Below, piece by piece: positions 44,678 to 53,189 of a stretch of DNA of 64,000 bases. Source of the stretch: Acidobacteriota bacterium (GTDB lineage Bacteria; Acidobacteriota; Vicinamibacteria; Marinacidobacterales; Marinacidobacteraceae); assembly GCA_022828085.1 (NCBI GenBank), contig JAJEIY010000061.1, positions 1 to 64,000 of the forward strand, read 5' to 3'. Every line of letters starts with the position of its first letter. Position 1 is the stretch's first letter. Under the pieces are notes generated by a model. It saw only the letters and a program-made list of their open reading frames with translations, did no database searches and was not told where the DNA came from. Position numbers and translations under genes: made by a program.

Positions 44678-45796
44678 TCACATGCCCAGCGCGAGCAGCA
44701 GGACGATGCGCACGATGCCGCCCGCGACCAGGTCGTCGGCCATGATGCCGATACCGCCCGGAAGCTTCTCGGCCTGTCGCACGGGAGGCGGTTTCACGAT
44801 GTCCAGGAAGCGGAAGGCCACGAAAGCCGCCGCCATGACCAGGACCGAGGGGTTGGCGCCGACGAGCGCGAGCCACATTCCGCAGAACTCGTCCACCACC
44901 ACCGACCGCGGATCCGGCTGGCGCAGGTCCTTCGCGTGACGCGCACCGGCCCACAGGCCGACCACCACGGCCACGAGGAACAGGGCCACGGGAAGGCTGC
45001 CCGGCAGATTCCGCGTCAGGAGAAAGGCGACCAGACCGGCGGCGGCGCCGGCGGTGCCCGGCGCGATCGGAACCCGTCCGAGGAACGCGCAGGTCGCGAT
45101 GAAGGCGGCGATCCGCGAGGGAGGACGGGGCGGCGGGGCTTCCCCGGCGGGCTCGGGCGCGTCTTCGAATTCGTCCCCGGGCGCCTCCCAGTCGGGCGTG
45201 TCTGCGGGCGGAAGCGGCGAGTCCTCCGTCCCTGGATCGGCGGCGGCCCGCTGCGGACTCGCCGGGGTCGGCCTCGTCACCGCGCCCGCAGGAGCAGCGC
45301 TCCGCTGGCGGCGGTCCTCGGCCTCCAGAAGCCGGCGCTCTACCCGTTCCCGGACTCCTGCGGCCTGAGCGGCAGCCGAACGTTCGCCCGCGCCCTCCTC
45401 GGTCTCGGCCTCGGCGTCCGGTGTACCGGCCGCCGGCGTCGCACCGCCTTCGACCACGCGTCTCCGGACCGTCCGGCTCCAGTGTTCCCCGGCGGCGGCC
45501 TCCGGAGCGGCATCCGCAGCGGCGGTCCGTTCACCGTCACGGGGGGGATCGGATGCGGCCGCGCCCCCCGCGGCTCGGCGACGGAGCGCCTCCTCGACAC
45601 GTTCGCGCGTACCCGGCTCGCGATCTCCGCCCCCCGTTTCGGCAGGCCCTGCTTCCGGAGCTCCGCCCGACTCCGGATCGGGCTTCGCGACGGCGGCCCT
45701 TTCTTCCGGAACGGATCCGGTCGCGCCTTCCTCCCGATGGTCCGGGCTCACGGAGCGGGACCGGGGACGACGCGAATCATGGGTGGAATCCCGCAC
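44678..45796 (-). CDS. pgpA: Phosphatidylglycerophosphatase A domain with a long disordered N-terminal extension
   Basis: The C-terminal 150 residues are a clear PgpA: FLGRVPIAPGTAGAAAGL, DPRSVVVDEFCGMWLAL, FVAFRFLDIVKPPPVRQAEKLPGG and IGIMADDLVAG, with about four membrane helices. The enzyme would dephosphorylate PGP in phosphatidylglycerol synthesis. Before it the frame stays open for about 220 residues of Ala/Pro/Glu/Arg-rich low-complexity sequence with two similar segments (RERVEEALRRR and RERVERRLLEA). The start is uncertain: GTG at 45796, GTG at 45751, or a site nearer the domain. The track start at 46222 is inside the divergent gene. Confidence 0.8.
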   Translation of the reverse strand: MRDSTHDSRRPRSRSVSPDHREEGATGSVPEERAAVAKPDPESGGAPEAGPAETGGGDREPGTRERVEEALRRRAAGGAAASDPPRDGERTAAADAAPEAAAGEHWSRTVRRRVVEGGATPAAGTPDAEAETEEGAGERSAAAQAAGVRERVERRLLEAEDRRQRSAAPAGAVTRPTPASPQRAAADPGTEDSPLPPADTPDWEAPGDEFEDAPEPAGEAPPPRPPSRIAAFIATCAFLGRVPIAPGTAGAAAGLVAFLLTRNLPGSLPVALFLVAVVVGLWAGARHAKDLRQPDPRSVVVDEFCGMWLALVGANPSVLVMAAAFVAFRFLDIVKPPPVRQAEKLPGGIGIMADDLVAGGIVRIVLLLALGM

Positions 45797-45887
45797 CGGG
45801 GCGGTGAGGAGTAGCGAAACTATACTGCCGGCCTCCGGGACGGAACGGCCGGATTTCCCCCCGAACCGGCCCGGCGAGGAGAGCCGG

Positions 45888-46808
45888 ATGGACAACGACT
45901 CACCGGCCCCGAAATCACTGCTCGAGGCGGTTCCGAACTTCAGTGAGGGACGATCGCGGCCAACGCTGGGCCTCCTGGCGGAAGCGGCGGGGCGGCCGCT
46001 TCTCGACGCGCATGCGGACCCCTCCCACCACCGCTCGGTCCTGACCCTCGCCGGGAGCGCCGCACAACTGCGTTCCTCCGGGCTCTCCCTCCTCGAGACC
46101 GCCATCCGCTGCATCGACCTGCGGCGACACCGCGGCGAGCACCCGCGCATCGGCGCACTCGACGTCCTCCCGATCGTGCCTCTGGGAGAAACCACCATGG
46201 AGCGGGCGGTGCGTCTCGCCATCTCGCTGGCCGAGGAGATCGGCGTCCGCCACTCGATCCCCGTCTTCCTCTATGGGGAAGCCGATGCCCGCCGGCGCAC
46301 CCTCCCCCAGATTCGACAGGGCGGACTTCCGGGCCTCGCGGGCCGCCTTACCCGCGGCGAGATTCGTCCCGACTACGGACCGGGAGCGCTCCACCCCTCG
46401 GCCGGAGGCATCGCCGTCGGTGCAAGGCAGCCACTCATTGCCTTCAACGTCAACCTCGACACGTCCAGGGTGGGAATCGCGCGGGCCATCGCCGGGCGGA
46501 TGAGGACGAGCGGGGGAGGTCTTCCCGCGCTCAGGGCCATCGGGGTGCGGCAGGACGATCCCGCTGGCCGCCGGGTCCACGCCCAGGTCTCGATGAACCT
46601 GCTCGACTGGCGCCGGACATCGCTGGCTGACGCGTTCCGTCGCGTCCTGGTCGAGGCTGGCGCTGCGGGAACGGGCGTCGTCCACTCCGAGATTGTCGGA
46701 CTCGTCCCCCGGGCGGCGACCTGGCCCGGGATGGAAATGGAAATTGCCCTCCGCGAGCCGGCCCGAACGATCGAGGGGGTTTACCAGTCAGTGGTGAAAC
46801 CAGCGTGA
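45888..46808 (+). CDS. Glutamate formimidoyltransferase (FtcD N-terminal type)
   Basis: This enzyme transfers formimino groups between N-formimino-L-glutamate and tetrahydrofolate in histidine breakdown. The 306-aa protein starts at MDNDSPAPKSLLEAVPNFSEG with AGGAG upstream. Family blocks are HPRIGALDVLPIVPL, PVFLYGEA and PDYGPGALHPSAGGIAVGARQPLIAFNVNL. It is a single formiminotransferase domain; no cyclodeaminase domain and no hut genes are in the window. An AT-rich TATACT lies at 45821 in the shared upstream region with pgpA. Confidence 0.9.
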   Translation: MDNDSPAPKSLLEAVPNFSEGRSRPTLGLLAEAAGRPLLDAHADPSHHRSVLTLAGSAAQLRSSGLSLLETAIRCIDLRRHRGEHPRIGALDVLPIVPLGETTMERAVRLAISLAEEIGVRHSIPVFLYGEADARRRTLPQIRQGGLPGLAGRLTRGEIRPDYGPGALHPSAGGIAVGARQPLIAFNVNLDTSRVGIARAIAGRMRTSGGGLPALRAIGVRQDDPAGRRVHAQVSMNLLDWRRTSLADAFRRVLVEAGAAGTGVVHSEIVGLVPRAATWPGMEMEIALREPARTIEGVYQSVVKPA

Positions 46809-46998
46809 CCGGCGAGAGCGGCGAGGCGCCCGGCTGACCCCGCGCGTGAGTTCAAGGCGGAATACCGGGGGCATTCCGACCGAATCGCAACGATGAGCAC
46901 CGCGAAGCGGGGCGAATCAGGCGGGATGCATCGCCGCTCGGACGGCGCGTGGGTCTTGCCGCAGGCTGGTAGGCTGCCCACGCCGTGGAGCAGCCGTC

Positions 46999-47490
46999 GT
47001 GAAGTGCCCGTATTGCGGCAATCCCGAAGACCGGGTCGTGGATTCCCGGGAGAGCCGGGAAGGAGAGGTGATTCGCCGCCGGCGCGAGTGCATCCGATGC
47101 GGGAAGCGGTTCACCAGCTATGAAGCGGTCGAGGAAATCCCGTGCATGGTCGTCAAGAAGAACGGCGACCGGGAGGTCTTCGACCGGGACAAGGTGCTCT
47201 CGGGACTCAGGAAGGCGTGCGGAACGCGAGTCGCGGAGGAGAAGATCGGGGCCATCGCCGACCGGGTCGGCGCGGTGGTGGCCAAGAGCCCCGACCGTGA
47301 ACTCGGCGCCGCCGACATCGGGGAAGTGCTGATGGAGGAACTGAAGCGGGAGGACCATGTGGCCTTCGTCCGCTTCGCGTCGGTGTACCGCGACTTTCAG
47401 GACACCCAGGACTTTGTGAAGGAGGTTCGGGCCCTTCTCCGGAAGCGGGCGCCCGCGAAGCGGCGGGAGAAGGTTCCGAAAGCCCGCTGA
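46999..47490 (+). CDS. nrdR: Transcriptional repressor NrdR
   Basis: NrdR is a zinc-ribbon/ATP-cone regulator of ribonucleotide reductase genes. The 163-aa protein begins MKCPYCGNPEDRVVDSRES (GTG start), has the second zinc pair in CIRCGKRFTSYE, and an ATP-cone (VVKKNGDREVFDRDKVLSGL) ending with FASVYRDFQD. A Lys/Arg-rich tail follows. The 190 bp upstream contain no other recognisable gene. It is a single-gene unit before the ECF sigma operon. Confidence 0.97.
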   Translation: MKCPYCGNPEDRVVDSRESREGEVIRRRRECIRCGKRFTSYEAVEEIPCMVVKKNGDREVFDRDKVLSGLRKACGTRVAEEKIGAIADRVGAVVAKSPDRELGAADIGEVLMEELKREDHVAFVRFASVYRDFQDTQDFVKEVRALLRKRAPAKRREKVPKAR

Positions 47491-47530
47491 ATCCGGAATC
47501 TGGCGAAATCCTCACCCCCGCGCGAATCGA

Positions 47531-47556
47531 GAACCGGCGAACCCCGGGTTTCGTTA
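47531..47556 (+). promoter_or_regulatory. Candidate ECF-type autoregulatory promoter
   Basis: GAACC and CGTTA are separated by exactly 16 bp, close to the common ECF -35/-10 pattern (GGAAC...CGTT/TCTGA). It lies 37 bp upstream of the sigma-factor start, as expected for a self-activated sigma operon. This is a pattern match only. Confidence 0.5.
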
Positions 47557-47592
47557 TGTTCGGTTGACGGGGAGAAGACCGAAGCGCCGCCA

Positions 47593-48192
47593 TTGGATTC
47601 CCCCGTACAAATCTCCGATGCCCAACTCGTCAGCCAGTGCCTGTCCGGTCATGAGGACGGGTGGCGCTCGTTCGTGGACCGTTTCCGGACGCCGGTCTGG
47701 CACATCGCCTATCGCTTCACGGCAACGCCGGACGATGCCGACGAACTCACCCAGGATGTCTTCATGCGGCTCGTGAACGTCCTGCCCAGCTATCGCCCGA
47801 GCGGAGCGCTGGGCGCCTGGGTACGGCAGGTGGCCACCAACGTGGCCATCGACGCCTACCGGCGCCGGCGGCGGACACCGGTCCTGCTGTCCGACGAGGA
47901 GATACCGGAAGCTCCCGTACCGGCCGCCTGGCAACCGGACGCGATCGCCGAACGGCGCGAGGAAGCCGTGCGGGTAAGAGAGCTTCTGGACCGGTTGCCG
48001 CCCGAGTTGTCGGAGCCGCTCATCCTGCGCGACCTGATGGACTGCGACTATCCCGAGATCGGGGAGCGCCTTGCCATCCCGCTCGGGACCGTGAAGTCGC
48101 GTATCCACCGGGCCCGCCGGACGCTCGCGCGAGCCCGGCGCGCCCTGGGCCGCGGTGGATCGGCCGGCGTCCGCGAAGGTGGTGCCCATTGA
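47593..48192 (+). CDS. ECF-type RNA polymerase sigma factor (sigma-70 family)
   Basis: This 199-aa group IV sigma factor has region 2 (residues 10-95: DAQLVSQCLSGHEDGWRSFV, DDADELTQDVFMRLV, WVRQVATNVAIDAYRRRRR), a linker, and region 4 (about 125-180: LDRLPPELSEPLILRDLMDC, then PLGTVKSRIHRARRTL as the -35 recognition helix). The only standard start in frame is TTG at 47593. The stop overlaps the downstream anti-sigma start (TTGA). It probably responds to envelope stress, judging by the membrane and DUF4097 genes it leads. Confidence 0.93.
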   Translation: MDSPVQISDAQLVSQCLSGHEDGWRSFVDRFRTPVWHIAYRFTATPDDADELTQDVFMRLVNVLPSYRPSGALGAWVRQVATNVAIDAYRRRRRTPVLLSDEEIPEAPVPAAWQPDAIAERREEAVRVRELLDRLPPELSEPLILRDLMDCDYPEIGERLAIPLGTVKSRIHRARRTLARARRALGRGGSAGVREGGAH

Positions 48193-48794
48193 CAGACACC
48201 CGTTCCAAGGACCGCCTCCGGGACCTGGTGTCCGCGCTCGCCGCCGGGGAGCTGGACCAGGCCGAGGCGCAGCGCGTGCGGGACCGGCTGGCGGAAGATC
48301 CGGAACTCGCCGCCCTCTACGGTGAGATCCGGGCAGTGCGCCGGGGTCTCGCCGACTATGCCGGCGGCGCGGAAGCGCCGCCGGCGGACCTTCGGGACCG
48401 CATCCTGGCCGCGACGCTGCCTTCGTTCCGCTCGCTCTACGTGCGGCGGACCCACTACTGGCCGACCTGGCTCGCCGCGGCCGCCGCGGCCGCCATGCTG
48501 CTGTTCTTCCAGCCTCCGCTCGTCCGGGGAGCGCTCGACTCGCTGCCCCGGGCATCGGACGGGGTCAGCAGCCTGCGGGCAGCCGCGAATCGTCATACGG
48601 ATCGGGCGCTGGCCGAATTCGGTGTGCTCCGCGCCTCGGTTTCCTTCGCGCTGGAAGACCGGATGGACCAACTGGGAGACCGGCTTCGGGATCTGGAACG
48701 GGCAACCCGTCACCGTGACGAGCTGTTGTCCGCCCCCGAATCGGATTCCGGCCCGGCCCCCAGCAACGACCCGCAAGGAGGAGCCGCCCCATGA
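48189..48794 (+). CDS. Membrane-bound anti-sigma factor
   Basis: This 201-aa protein starts at TTG overlapping the sigma stop. The cytosolic N-terminus (residues 1-85: RLRDLVSALAAGELDQAEAQ, RVRDRLAEDPELAALYGEI) has the helical anti-sigma-domain pattern but no HxxxCxxC zinc motif. One membrane helix follows (WPTWLAAAAAAAMLLFF, about 98-114), then a helical periplasmic part with a possible coiled coil (MDQLGDRLRDLERATRHRDE). Position directly after the sigma gene and topology support the call. Confidence 0.8.
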   Translation: MTDTRSKDRLRDLVSALAAGELDQAEAQRVRDRLAEDPELAALYGEIRAVRRGLADYAGGAEAPPADLRDRILAATLPSFRSLYVRRTHYWPTWLAAAAAAAMLLFFQPPLVRGALDSLPRASDGVSSLRAAANRHTDRALAEFGVLRASVSFALEDRMDQLGDRLRDLERATRHRDELLSAPESDSGPAPSNDPQGGAAP

Positions 48795-49324
48795 ACCGTT
48801 CACCGGGACTCGCTGGAGTCCTTTCCGTGGTGTTCCCCGGCCTTGGTCATCTGTACGCCGGAGCCACGGCGCGCGGACTGGCGCTCGCCGGGGCGTTCAT
48901 CGCCCTCCTCCAGGAAGAACTGGTCCCCTTCGTGCTTGCTGTCTGGATCTTCGGCATCGTGAACGCGATCCGGACCGCCGAGGAGATCGTGCGGGCGCAC
49001 GCCGAAGGCCGGCCGGCAGCCGTCTCGCTGGATCGGCACTGGGCCACCGGACTCATGGCCGTTGGCGTGCTCGCGACCCTCGCGCTCATTCCCGACCTCG
49101 AGTGGGCGCTGAGGTTCTGGCCGCTGCTGCTCGTCTGGATCGGGTTCCGGCTCTATCGGGGACAGCCCGTGATACCCGGATCCGCCGGCGCGCCGGCGGG
49201 GGCTGCGGGAGCCGGCGCGCCGGCCGGACGACCGGAGGCGGCGCTCGCCCCGGATCCGCCTCCCGCCCCACCCGCACCGGGGAACGATCCGCCTCCCGCC
49301 CGGACCGACGAGGAGGCGGACTAG
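48791..49324 (+). CDS. Polytopic membrane protein with DUF5683-like and LiaF-type membrane segments
   Basis: This 177-aa protein overlaps the anti-sigma gene (ATGA) and has a good ribosome site (AAGGAGGAG). The first half has the LSVVFPGLGHLYAGATARG motif seen in small TM2/DUF5683-type membrane proteins; the second hydrophobic block (ALRFWPLLLVWIGFRLY) resembles the LiaI/LiaF membrane module also present in the next two genes. The C-terminus is a Pro/Ala-rich tail. About four membrane helices; function unknown. Confidence 0.75.
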   Translation: MNRSPGLAGVLSVVFPGLGHLYAGATARGLALAGAFIALLQEELVPFVLAVWIFGIVNAIRTAEEIVRAHAEGRPAAVSLDRHWATGLMAVGVLATLALIPDLEWALRFWPLLLVWIGFRLYRGQPVIPGSAGAPAGAAGAGAPAGRPEAALAPDPPPAPPAPGNDPPPARTDEEAD

Positions 49325-49325
49325 C

Positions 49326-49529
49326 ATGGCTCGCCAGGACAACTGGTCGGGACCGATCCTGATCGTCATCGGAATCGTGTTCCTGCTGTCCAACCTCGAC
49401 CTCGTCGATCTCGGCGATCTCCTTCGTTTCTGGCCGCTCATCCTGATCGCGGTCGGCGCGCGGCTGGTGTTCCGGGACCGCGGCTCCGGTTCGGGATCGT
49501 CGTCCGGCCCCCCGCCGCCCCCTTCATGA
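49326..49529 (+). CDS. Small LiaI/LiaF-type (DUF5668-like) membrane protein
   Basis: This 67-aa protein starts one base after the previous stop. It has two membrane helices around the conserved SNLDLVDLGDLLRFWPLILI block and ends in a Gly/Ser/Pro tail. The same RFWPL signature appears in the gene before. LiaI/LiaF-type proteins act in envelope-stress sensing in other bacteria; a similar role here is inference. Confidence 0.78.
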   Translation: MARQDNWSGPILIVIGIVFLLSNLDLVDLGDLLRFWPLILIAVGARLVFRDRGSGSGSSSGPPPPPS

Positions 49530-51235
49530 CGGGTTCTGGACCTACGGAACACGCGCCGCGTTCCCGCAGTGGATGCGGCACCGCCTTCGGGGTCGGGCTG
49601 CTCGCGGTGGGCGGTCTGTTCCTCTGGGTCAACCTGACGGACACGCCGCTCGCCCTCCTGCTCCTCGACGCGCTGCCGCTCGCTGCAGTCTGGTGGCCGC
49701 TTCTCCTGGTAGCGTGGGGCGCCTCGAAGCTGGTCACGCGGCTGCGGACCGGGCGCGCCCGCCTCGGCTTCGGGGAGGTCTTCCTCCTGGCGTTGTTCGT
49801 CCTCGGCGGCACGATCTTCACGCTGGCTCAGCGCGCGATCGAGAGCCAGGGGCTGGAGCCCCGCGTGACGGAAGTACGGCGTCTGATCGAACAGCAATCG
49901 GAACCGTTCCCCCTCCATGCCTTCGTCACCGAAGAGTCCGTTTCCCTGTCGTCCGGGGAAGGGGTGGAGATCCGGATTTCGCTGCCCGCCGGCAACATCC
50001 GGGTGGAAGCGGCTTCCGCCACGGGTCCCGCCGCTCCCGTGACTCCCGGTCCGGAGCCGGATGGCCGGGAGGTTCCCGGCGAGGCGGGAATCGAGGGCCG
50101 GCTGCAGCTCGTGAAGCGCGTATGGGCCACCGACGAGGCGGCGGCCGCTGCCCGGGCCGAGGCCGTTCGGCTCCGGACCGGCCCCCTGGACCCCGGAACC
50201 CGCCAGTTCCCGGTCCGGGTCGAAGACTCCGGGACGTCCGAAGTGGCGCTCGAGCTGCTCGCCACCCTGCCTCCGGGAGTGCGGATCTCCGCCTTCACCG
50301 ACGAAGGATGGGTGCGGGTGGACGGTCCGTTCGCCCGGGTGGAAGCCCGCACCAATGACGGTCCCGTCGAGGTCCGGGGCGCGGAAGGTCCCGTCTCGCT
50401 CACGGTGCGCAACGGAGCGGCGTGGGCCTCGGGGATCGAGGGCGCGCTCGCGATCGAGGCGCGGCGCGGATCCGTCGAAGTGGATGGAGTCGCGGGGACC
50501 GCCACGATCGATGCGGAGGGCGCTCCGGTGTGGATCACGGCGGCGGCAGGTTCGGTAGCGGTTCGCGGCCGAAACGCACCGGTGGCGGTCGAGGACTCGT
50601 TCGGCCCGATCGAGATCGAGACCCGGATCGCTCCCATCCGCCTGGAACGGATCGGCGGTTCCGCGGTGTTGCGTTCCGAGTTCGGCGACGTGGTGGCCAT
50701 GTCCATCGAAGGTCCGCTCGAGATCCGGACGGACTCCGCCGACCTCGAAGTACGGCGGGCGCGTTCCGGGGTGGATGTTCAGGCGGCCGGTGGATCGCTG
50801 GTTCTCGACGAGGTCGCGGGTGCGCTGACCGTGGCCAGCGGCCGCGGCGAGGTGCGGGCGTCGCGACTGTTCGGACCGGCGAGTTTCACGGGCGACGCCG
50901 GCGCCATCACCGTCCGCGGTTTCGGGGACGCCCTGTCGGTCACGAGCGGAGACGCCGAGGTGGACGTCGCCACCGGCGCACTCGGTGGCGAGGTCGGACT
51001 CACCACCGAGCGCGGAGACGTCCGGCTGGCGCTTCCATCCACAGGCTCCTTCTCCCTGTCCGCCGAGACCGGCGGCGGCGACGTCGATAGCGAGTTCACC
51101 CTGGAGCGGCGCGAGGCGGACGGGACGCCACGATGGGAAGGCCGCGCCGGGTCCGGCGCCGCGCGGGTCACGGTCTCGACCCGGGAAGGCGACATCACGC
51201 TGCGCGCGCATCCACCCGCGGGAGAAGCGCGGTGA
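49526..51235 (+). CDS. Membrane-anchored DUF4097-type beta-repeat protein (large)
   Basis: This 569-aa protein overlaps the previous gene (ATGA). Three N-terminal membrane helices (about residues 20-105, including VWWPLLLVAWG, the LiaF-like module) are followed by an extracytoplasmic region rich in short repeating beta strands from about 240 on (VRVDGPFARVEARTNDGPVE, VTSGDAEVDVATG, GGDVDSEFTLE), characteristic of DUF4097 adhesin-like beta-helices. It is coupled to a second DUF4097 protein by GTGA. Probably it displays a beta-helix in the periplasm; ligand unknown. Confidence 0.82.
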   Translation: MTGSGPTEHAPRSRSGCGTAFGVGLLAVGGLFLWVNLTDTPLALLLLDALPLAAVWWPLLLVAWGASKLVTRLRTGRARLGFGEVFLLALFVLGGTIFTLAQRAIESQGLEPRVTEVRRLIEQQSEPFPLHAFVTEESVSLSSGEGVEIRISLPAGNIRVEAASATGPAAPVTPGPEPDGREVPGEAGIEGRLQLVKRVWATDEAAAAARAEAVRLRTGPLDPGTRQFPVRVEDSGTSEVALELLATLPPGVRISAFTDEGWVRVDGPFARVEARTNDGPVEVRGAEGPVSLTVRNGAAWASGIEGALAIEARRGSVEVDGVAGTATIDAEGAPVWITAAAGSVAVRGRNAPVAVEDSFGPIEIETRIAPIRLERIGGSAVLRSEFGDVVAMSIEGPLEIRTDSADLEVRRARSGVDVQAAGGSLVLDEVAGALTVASGRGEVRASRLFGPASFTGDAGAITVRGFGDALSVTSGDAEVDVATGALGGEVGLTTERGDVRLALPSTGSFSLSAETGGGDVDSEFTLERREADGTPRWEGRAGSGAARVTVSTREGDITLRAHPPAGEAR

Positions 51236-52152
51236 GGCGTTCCGTTGCCGCCCTCGCCGCCGTGCTGGTGGCGCCGGGCGCCTTGTCGTGGGGCTGTCTT
51301 CCCGGCGTCGATCAGACGTCCGTGGAGACGATCCGCCGGCCCGGGGCCCCCGAACTCGCGATCCGCCTCGATCGGGGTTCGGTGATCGTCCGGGAACACC
51401 TCGGCGCCGAGTTCGAGATCGAGGTCTGGCGAACCGCCCAGGCGCCTTCCCGGGAAGCCGCCCAGGCGGCGCTCGAAGCCCTCGTCGTCGATCTCGAAGG
51501 CGACCCGGACTCGGGCGCCCTGACCGTGACCGGCCGCAGCGCCGCGGCCGGGACCTTTCGGCCGTGGGAAGAACTCGCTCTCAGCCTGAGGATCGCCGTC
51601 CCGCCGGGCACGGCAGTCGATGCCCGGACCGGTTCGGGGAGGATCGAACTGGAAGGCCTCACCGGCCCCGTCCGGGCGACCTCCGCCTCCGGCCGCATCG
51701 CCGCCAACGATCTCCGGTCGCCGGCGGGGACGGCGCCGGAACCGATCCGGCTGCGCACCGCGGAGGGCCGGATCGCGGCGCAGGGCCTCGAGGGGAGCGT
51801 CCGGGCCGAGAGCGGAGACGGGCGCATCGAACTCGAGGGACGACTTCAGGAGGTCACCGCGGTGACGAACGACGGGCGTATCGAGATCGACGTCCGCGGA
51901 GGTGGTCCCCCGCCGGCCGGAGAGTGGTTCCTGCGGACGGGGAGCGGCCCGGTGCGGCTCACCCTGCCCCGGATCACCGACGCCGTCGTGACGGCCGTGG
52001 GAAGGCCGACATCGGATGACCGCCGCGATGTTTCCGACTGGCAACAGGAGGGGCCGCTGGCCCTCGCCACGCTGGGTGACGGGTCGGGACCCCGCATTCA
52101 CCTCCGGACCGGTGACGGCTCCGTCCGCGTGAGGTTGGCCGGCCCGAACTGA
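51232..52152 (+). CDS. Exported DUF4097-type beta-repeat protein, possible lipoprotein
   Basis: This 306-aa protein starts at GTG overlapping the previous stop (the track start is 33 codons too early). An N-terminal signal sequence ends ALSWGC, a non-canonical lipobox because of Trp. The body is repeats of a short beta unit (RTGSGRIELEGL, ASGRIAANDL, TAEGRIAAQGL, GDGRIELEGR, NDGRIEIDVRG), the DUF4097 pattern. It is the last gene of the sigma operon; purC is convergent 45 bp further on. A paired role with the larger DUF4097 protein is likely. Confidence 0.8.
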   Translation: MRRSVAALAAVLVAPGALSWGCLPGVDQTSVETIRRPGAPELAIRLDRGSVIVREHLGAEFEIEVWRTAQAPSREAAQAALEALVVDLEGDPDSGALTVTGRSAAAGTFRPWEELALSLRIAVPPGTAVDARTGSGRIELEGLTGPVRATSASGRIAANDLRSPAGTAPEPIRLRTAEGRIAAQGLEGSVRAESGDGRIELEGRLQEVTAVTNDGRIEIDVRGGGPPPAGEWFLRTGSGPVRLTLPRITDAVVTAVGRPTSDDRRDVSDWQQEGPLALATLGDGSGPRIHLRTGDGSVRVRLAGPN

Positions 52153-52197
52153 CCCGGGGCGGCGACCCGGTTCCGGCCCGGACTGTCCCCCGGCAGG

Positions 52198-53103
52198 TCA
52201 GTAGCGCGGCGCCGGCAGGGAGGAACCGGTGATCTGCCGGTAGGCGCCGAGGAAACGCTCGGTCGTCCCCCGCACGATGCTGTCGGGCAGGTGCGGCGCC
52301 GGCGGCTCCTTGTTCCAGTCGACCGTCTCCAGGTAGTCGCGGACGTACTGCTTGTCGAAGCTGGACTGGAGTTTCCCGGGCGCGTATTCGTCGGCGGGCC
52401 AGAACCGCGAGGAGTCCGGGGTCAACACCTCGTCGATCACGTACAGCTTCCCGTCGTCGTCATGGCCGAACTCGAACTTGGTGTCGGCAATGATGATGCC
52501 CCGCTCGGCGGCCCACTCCACCCCGCTCGCGTAGATCTCCCGGGAGATTTCGTGGAGGCGGGTGGTCAGCTCCCGGCCCAGCGCGTTCGCCATGAAGTCC
52601 TCGCTCACGTTCTCGTCGTGACCGTCCTCGGCCTTCGTGGCGGGCGTGAAGAGAGGCTCGGGAAAACGCTCGGCGAGCTGCATCCCGCCCGGGAGCGAAA
52701 TGCCGCACACGCTGCCTTCCCGCCCGTACTCCTTCCAGCCCGACCCGTAGAGGAACCCGCGCATCACGCACTCGAAGGGGATCGGGTTCAGCCGGCGCAC
52801 CAGCATGGAACGGCCGTCCAGCATTCCCTTCGCCGGCGCCAGCACGCCGGGGTACTCGTCCACGTCGTCGGTGACCAGGTGATTGGGAACGATGTGCTCG
52901 GTCCGCCGGAGCCACCAGGCGCTCAGGCTGTTCAGGACCCGGCCCTTCTCGGGAATCCCCTCCGGGAGCACGACGTCGAAGGCCGAGACCCGGTCCGTCG
53001 TCACCAGCAGGAGCTGGTCGCCGACGGCGTAGATGTCGCGGACCTTGCCGCGGGAACGGAGGGCGACACCCTCGAGAGAGGTGGTTAGAACTGCTTCAGC
53101 CAT
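52198..53103 (-). CDS. purC: Phosphoribosylaminoimidazole-succinocarboxamide synthase
   Basis: PurC joins aspartate to CAIR in purine synthesis. The 301-aa protein, of the longer yeast/bacterial ADE1-like form, has LRSRGKVRDIYAVGDQLLLV, TTDRVSAFDVVLPEGIP, ECVMRGFLYGSGWKEY and the nucleotide/metal block IIIADTKFEFG followed by VIDEVLTPDSSRFWP. The ATG start is standard. No other pur gene is nearby. Upstream lies an 850-bp repeat-rich stretch. Confidence 0.97.
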   Translation of the reverse strand: MAEAVLTTSLEGVALRSRGKVRDIYAVGDQLLLVTTDRVSAFDVVLPEGIPEKGRVLNSLSAWWLRRTEHIVPNHLVTDDVDEYPGVLAPAKGMLDGRSMLVRRLNPIPFECVMRGFLYGSGWKEYGREGSVCGISLPGGMQLAERFPEPLFTPATKAEDGHDENVSEDFMANALGRELTTRLHEISREIYASGVEWAAERGIIIADTKFEFGHDDDGKLYVIDEVLTPDSSRFWPADEYAPGKLQSSFDKQYVRDYLETVDWNKEPPAPHLPDSIVRGTTERFLGAYRQITGSSLPAPRY

Positions 53104-53189
53104 CCGGGAATTCTACGGAGGAAGCGCGCGGAGAAAGTGACGAAAACAGGCCAGGCGACAGTCTGCCCCCGGCTCTGTCTGCGGCGCGC

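Noticed and set aside
48800-51211. 803-aa minus-strand ORF opposite the DUF4097 genes
   Set aside because: Antisense shadow without recognisable domains; the plus-strand genes have signal, membrane and repeat structure and tight operon overlaps.
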